64,000 nt of DNA from SOJA01 sp964598485 (GTDB lineage Archaea > Thermoproteota > Bathyarchaeia > Bathyarchaeales > Bathycorpusculaceae), in NCBI GenBank assembly GCA_964598485.1, contig CAZRCD010000001.1:434001-498000 (forward strand). The letters run 5' to 3'. The position numbers and the translations under genes are program-made. Position 1 is the first letter of the stretch, and every line of letters starts with the position of its first letter. The notes beneath the pieces were generated by a model. That model made no database searches. It was not told where the DNA came from and saw nothing but the letters and a program-made list of their open reading frames with translations. Shown here piece after piece: positions 60,484 to 64,000 of the stretch.

Positions 60484-60611
60484 GCCGGGGTGGCAGAGTG
60501 GTAATGCGCTGGCCTCGAGATCTATCTTTGAAAATGTAGAGGGCTGGATAAAAGACAAGTAAGCCAGTGGGCCTTTGGCTCGCAGGGGTTCGAATCCCCT
60601 CCCCGGCGCCA
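60484..60611 (+). tRNA. tRNA-Ser (anticodon CGA) with intron, CCA encoded
   Basis: The acceptor stem GCCGGGG (60484-60490) pairs perfectly with CCCCGGC (60601-60607), followed by G and CCA. The T arm is AGGGG-TTCGAAT-CCCCT. The anticodon stem is CTGGC/GCCAG (60509-60513 with 60563-60567). The loop gives anticodon CGA at 60516-60518, reading UCG. A long variable arm (GGGCC-TTT-GGCTC) confirms the serine class II type. A 42-base intron lies after position 37. Confidence 0.95.
60520..60561 (+). other. tRNA-Ser intron, canonical 37/38 position
   Basis: Removing these 42 bases leaves a seven-base loop CTCGAGA. The splice endonuclease should recognise a bulge-helix-bulge around the junctions. Confidence 0.85.
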
Positions 60612-60950
60612 TTTTGCCAGTTGAGGCTAAGTTCTAGGCTATATTGGACAAAGAAGCTCGATTTGAGCGTTGTGGATGAAAGCTGAACCCGAACAGCAAA
60701 AAACGTCATCGTCTCTGATGCAGTCACTTGGATCAATTCTACAATCGTAAAGACATCTTTTCAGATACTTAATGTTTGAGTATGTTTTGCCAAGTAACTT
60801 GGAAGATTCTCTAGGGAATTTCGAAAAAATGATTCAAGCAACCTCTTGCGATCTTCAACGCTTTCACATTGTCCACGGCAAATTGAACTTCAGATTGTCT
60901 CCTCCTTCAAACAAATCAACCATGACATTTTCAACCATCGCAAATAATTG
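60612..60950. other. 339-base gap, no feature supported
   Basis: Between the tRNA and the PD-(D/E)XK-like gene I see no convincing gene. A plus-strand frame at 60772-61071 is antisense to that gene's end and unlike a protein. Confidence 0.5.
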
Positions 60951-61841
60951 TCACATTTTCATAAAATCTGCCAGCATCTCCAACGACGTAACAATTTTCT
61001 TTTTGAACTTTATCTTTTTAATTAGTGATAGATGTGAATGCCTTTTTTGGGCCTCTTTGTTTTTCACCTGACTAGCTTCCACTAGGAACCTTTTTTGTAT
61101 GAAATCTTTTAAAATATCTATTTTCACAACATCAATTATCATGTCAATTTCTTTACCATTCTGAATTGAAAAATTGTGAAGATGCGCACTGGATATTGGT
61201 CTTAGACTTATTTTTGGAAGCATTATAGCCTCATACATCTTTCCTTCAAAAATCACAAGAGGATAATAGATTCTAATATGATCAATTTCCTTTTTTATGG
61301 TTCCCCTTAAAATCGCATTAATTTTTTTCTCTCTTTTCTGTTCAAAATACATCGCTTTAGCTAGTTTAACCGACGAAGAGAGAATGTTGTCATCTCTCTT
61401 ATTAGACTTCTGTTTATCCAGAATTATTTCTTTGTATCTGTCTGAAAAAGTTTCATCTTCAAGATGACCTACTTTGAGCGTTGGCTCCAAAATCTCGACA
61501 ACAGGTTCTTGTCGTCCCAACTTGCCAACATTATCCCACATTGATGTCGCATCTTTGAAGAGAATCTGCTCCCCTTGACTTCTAATGAAGATCCATGCGT
61601 GCCCTGGGAGACTCTTACATTCTATTAGGAATATGTACTCTATCCTGACGGGAGGAGGGGTGACCTGATATGAGGCTCTAATGTCAAGTTCACGGTTGTC
61701 GCCACTTTGCCAATCTGTAAAGTAAAAATTGGGTTCCACATCAAAATTCTTTAACCTGTAAAAAGTTGATGCGACTTTATCTTCAAGTTGAAAGCCTGTT
61801 TTTTGAAGCTCTTTTTTTATGAAATTTATCTCGGAGCTCAT
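60951..61841 (-). CDS. PD-(D/E)XK-fold nuclease-like protein
   Basis: A 296-residue protein. The N-terminal helix GFQLEDKVASTFYRLKNFDV leads to a core with RELDIRAS (Asp53) and FLIECKSLPG (Glu74 and Lys76), the D...ExK pattern of restriction-endonuclease-fold proteins. The C-terminal 150 residues are helical and basic with no recognised domain. It has no methyltransferase partner. It could be a solitary restriction-type or repair nuclease. Codon use is more AT-rich than its neighbours, suggesting recent acquisition (impression by eye). Confidence 0.65.
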   Translation of the reverse strand: MSSEINFIKKELQKTGFQLEDKVASTFYRLKNFDVEPNFYFTDWQSGDNRELDIRASYQVTPPPVRIEYIFLIECKSLPGHAWIFIRSQGEQILFKDATSMWDNVGKLGRQEPVVEILEPTLKVGHLEDETFSDRYKEIILDKQKSNKRDDNILSSSVKLAKAMYFEQKREKKINAILRGTIKKEIDHIRIYYPLVIFEGKMYEAIMLPKISLRPISSAHLHNFSIQNGKEIDMIIDVVKIDILKDFIQKRFLVEASQVKNKEAQKRHSHLSLIKKIKFKKKIVTSLEMLADFMKM

Positions 61842-62014
61842 GTGTAAAAGAGATGCCTTCCAAGCTTAAGAGCTTTACACAAAGCCTTACAAAGCGAAAA
61901 CCGAGACTATGCCGCTTCTCAGAATGGTAGCTCGGGATAGCCTCAAACTCTCGTTCAAACATTCACCATCTCAGATGTTTTTTGAGACTCGTGATTCTGA
62001 TCAGCTATTCTGGC

Positions 62015-62917
62015 TCAGGCGTTCTTCAAATCTTTGCGCAGGATTTTTCTGACAATGTCCACCTGAAAGCCTAGACTTCGCAGCAAAGCAATCGAAGAAA
62101 CGTTCTGTTCCGAAGTCCCCAATCTGACTGAGTCCATTCCTTTTTCAAATAGGAAATTCATGGCTCGGGCCGTAAGTGTTGATCCGAGATGTTTGTTTCG
62201 AAATTCCGGAAGAGTGGCCGCTGGGCCGAGATAACCCCTCTTGAGATGCAGATACTTTACGTAGTCCGTATCAGGCTTTGCCATTACAGCCGACACAATT
62301 CGTTCGCCGACCTCTGCGACTTGAACCCACTCTTCACTGAACGGCGGATCCTCAGACTTCCAAGTTTCAAGAACCCCTAGTTCGAGTCTTTGCCATCCAA
62401 ATCCAGTGTTCACGACTGCAACAAGCTTTTCCTCCTCATCAGGTCTTAAGCTTCGAAGCTTGATGCCTTCAGTAACCTCTGGAATTGGTTTCAAGCCCTC
62501 GAGTGTTGCGGACATTCGCTGAAAGCCAGCCTGCAATACGTAGCCTCGGCTAATCCAATCGTTGATTCTCGGGCTTCCTTCATCAATCATTGTCATAACA
62601 GTGCCGCCCTTGGCATCTTTCTCAATCTCATTGACCAGAATATTCTCAACGGCTCTTTGATTGTGTCCTTCGCAAGCGGCAAGCCACGAGACGTGTTCTT
62701 CTAAGTGTTCCTCAGCATGCGTGTGAGTTCCGATAAGACCTAGCACATCACCGTTTTCTTCTGCTACAAGAACCTTGAGACTTCGTTGCCGGATTTGGGA
62801 CAGGATTCTTTCCTCATCGAATGGAATGAACTCGTACGAGTTTCTGTATTCCTCATTTAACAATCCGACAGCAATTAGCAAGTGTTTGTTGGTCAGTTCT
62901 GAAATCTGGATGGTCAT
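62015..62917 (-). CDS. Double-domain GNAT acetyltransferase
   Basis: A 300-residue protein with two GNAT-like halves. The C-terminal domain has the acetyl-CoA motif TLPEFRNKHLGSTLTARAMN near residue 235 and SIALLRSLGFQVDI near 280. The N-terminal half (1-145) is GNAT-shaped but lacks a clear RxxGxG/A. Substrate unknown. It stands alone. Confidence 0.8.
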   Translation of the reverse strand: MTIQISELTNKHLLIAVGLLNEEYRNSYEFIPFDEERILSQIRQRSLKVLVAEENGDVLGLIGTHTHAEEHLEEHVSWLAACEGHNQRAVENILVNEIEKDAKGGTVMTMIDEGSPRINDWISRGYVLQAGFQRMSATLEGLKPIPEVTEGIKLRSLRPDEEEKLVAVVNTGFGWQRLELGVLETWKSEDPPFSEEWVQVAEVGERIVSAVMAKPDTDYVKYLHLKRGYLGPAATLPEFRNKHLGSTLTARAMNFLFEKGMDSVRLGTSEQNVSSIALLRSLGFQVDIVRKILRKDLKNA

Positions 62918-63212
62918 TTCGCCTAAAGCAGGAGTCGATGACCGCTATAAACTTTTGGCAAGGTCTTCACAGTCTCCCGCACAACCCACTCTTTTTCTAT
63001 ATTGTGGCACGCGGATACTGTTAACTTACTAGGGATGTGACTTTAGGTTCCGCAGAGTCTCAGGTAAAATCCAAGAAAGGAGAACCTAAAGAGGATGACT
63101 ATCTCTTCCTCACCCCGCCCTTTTTATATCTCTTTGTTGGTCTTAGTCTTGACAATCGTTCGAGTTGTGAGTTGAGGCTATAAGGAAAATCATAATCCCT
63201 TGGAAGACGCAA

Positions 63213-63755
63213 ATGGTTGGTTCCATAATCGACATAGAGTCAACGCATTATGATGCGGTAGCAGGGGAGCTTATCACTGCGGGCTTCCTTTCAGAAGACG
63301 GATTCACTATAATTCAGAGAGTAGAATCGAGCGACACTGATTTCAGAGTCTCTGTAGACAAAGCAATGACCACTTTCAAAGAACCTATGTATGCTTTCAA
63401 CAAAAAATGTGAGGAGGGATTTTGCAGGAGAAGAATCAGTCATGACCTTCAACTCAAGGGAGAGGCCACCTATATTGCCTTGGTAGATGAGGGTCTCTTG
63501 GACCTCTACAATTCCCTTTGCGATCCCTTATTTAACGAAGAAATTCCACATTTCTGGGGAACATGGAGCGCAACAAAAAACCCACTTTTTCTATCCAAGA
63601 TCGTGAGGCACAACTACTGCTGTCTGGCAAAGGAATATTACCTCAAACTCGAGAGAATAGATCGACTTCAGAATACAAACATCATTCCCCTTTTGTCTTC
63701 AGCACCAATAGAAAAGAAATACATTAGGCCAGCACTGAACCTTGACATCATCTGA
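63213..63755 (+). CDS. DnaQ/RNase H-like exonuclease-like protein
   Basis: A 180-residue protein. Motif I IIDIESTHYDAVAGELITAG gives Asp7 and Glu9, as in DEDD exonucleases. AFNKKCEEGFC near residue 61 resembles motif II, in which Asp would be expected where Glu stands. A late HNYCCLAKEYY may be motif III, though its second acid is weak. Activity is therefore uncertain. The frame upstream of the ATG stays open for about 14 codons but has no start. A TATA-like TTTTTATATC lies near 63121. Confidence 0.6.
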   Translation: MVGSIIDIESTHYDAVAGELITAGFLSEDGFTIIQRVESSDTDFRVSVDKAMTTFKEPMYAFNKKCEEGFCRRRISHDLQLKGEATYIALVDEGLLDLYNSLCDPLFNEEIPHFWGTWSATKNPLFLSKIVRHNYCCLAKEYYLKLERIDRLQNTNIIPLLSSAPIEKKYIRPALNLDII

Positions 63756-63804
63756 ACGTATTGGAATATTCTCCAATTCATGTAGTCAACCGATTTTCTA
63801 CGGA

Positions 63805-64000
63805 GTGAAAAATCGACCTAGGGCTTCACAGAACCTGATCTTGCGGGAAAGTCACCGTTCGGTTAGAGCTCTTAAAGAAAAGGTGAGAAATGCTATTGTA
63901 GGTATTACTGTTCGGCTAGCAAAAAAATACATCGAACAGTTTTTCCTTGTCGGTTCCGAACATGGTGAGGCTGTTTCGGAATCCATGCAATTCACGCCGG
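63805..64000 (+). CDS. Open frame running off the window end
   Basis: A GTG at 63805 begins a frame open to base 64000 (65 codons). It reads MKNRPRASQNLILRESHRSV and later VGITVRLAKKYIEQFFLVG. No family is recognised and no separate ribosome site is visible, so it may not be a gene. Confidence 0.25.
   Translation, partial: MKNRPRASQNLILRESHRSVRALKEKVRNAIVGITVRLAKKYIEQFFLVGSEHGEAVSESMQFTP

Noticed and set aside
60437..60736. 99-codon minus-strand frame over the tRNA
   Set aside because: It is the complement of tRNA-Ser and its intron; the tRNA structure is unambiguous.
60772..61071. 99-codon plus-strand frame beside the PD-(D/E)XK-like gene
   Set aside because: Overlaps the end of that gene in antisense and lacks a ribosome site or family resemblance.
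1..64000. Genome-wide recoding of TAG as a sense codon
   Set aside because: TAG ends intact genes such as GT4 (4468), the CBS protein (5970), PAC2 (14331), the methyltransferase (21703), DP2 (37518) and AbrB-PhoU (56268).
1..64000. CRISPR array, insertion sequence or prophage
   Set aside because: I saw no regularly spaced direct repeats, transposase-like proteins or phage structural genes on either strand.

Overview
This window looks like chromosomal DNA of an archaeon of the TACK side, most likely a Bathyarchaeia-type genome assembled from a metagenome; no species is assigned. The sequence shows PolD DNA polymerase (both subunits), Orc1/Cdc6, HerA-NurA, Pus10, SRP54, aIF5A, L10e, L21e, Rpo4, Elf1, Alba, NOB1, archaeal-type PEP carboxylase and geranylgeranylglyceryl phosphate synthase, plus a tRNA with an anticodon-loop intron. 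Base composition is moderate, about 40-45% GC by eye. Many genes start with TTG or GTG placed 5-8 bases after GGTGA, GGAGG or similar, and I used this pattern to choose starts.

Layout. 1-2.9 kb: PEP synthase (cut by the window edge), L10e and a dCTP deaminase/dUTPase-family protein. 3.3-7 kb: a sugar cluster (GT4, six-hairpin glycosidase-like, CBS pair, GH130). 7-15.6 kb: a zinc-finger acetyltransferase, then a minus-strand information-processing run (SRP54, Pus10, L21e, Rpo4, DUF655, RsmA, HemK2-like), a PAC2 protein, Hsp20 and aIF5A. 15.7-31.4 kb: PEP carboxylase, NAD kinase, NOB1, a transporter, methyltransferase, class III aminotransferase, Alba, a four-subunit 2-oxoacid:ferredoxin oxidoreductase, DUF2070, an Sm-like protein, Sec61 beta, SHMT and MazG. 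32-37 kb: an Lrp/AsnC regulator divergent from an asparagine synthetase-like gene, a PH-domain membrane protein, an ArsR-HTH fusion and an interrupted DUF362 gene. 37-46 kb: PolD large subunit with a wHTH and a tiny basic protein, GGGP synthase, Elf1, NAD synthetase with a nitrilase-family partner, and an aminotransferase. 46.5-55.2 kb: HerA-NurA, a replication origin, Orc1/Cdc6, DUF99, PolD small subunit and DUF429. 55-64 kb: an AbrB-PhoU regulator, a 17-residue-repeat beta-solenoid protein, a KaiC and a degenerate KaiC-HTH protein, a nucleoside phosphorylase, tRNA-Ser(CGA), and a more accessory tail (PD-(D/E)XK-like protein, double GNAT, DnaQ-like protein).

The strongest find is a replication origin at about 50.7-51.3 kb. 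Two near-perfect inverted ORB boxes flank a very AT-rich stretch, with a third degenerate box further out, directly upstream of orc1/cdc6. Both PolD subunits and HerA-NurA lie within 14 kb.

Several genes are broken at the base level in ways that need raw reads. Alba needs a -1 shift at a C-AAA-AAG site, DUF99 and DUF429 each need one frameshift, a DUF362 gene has one in-frame amber codon, and NOB1 starts at an ACG inside a TAACG stop-start overlap. Because TAG also ends many intact genes here, I do not read the amber as a global recoding. Sequence error, gene decay and true recoding all remain possible for each case.
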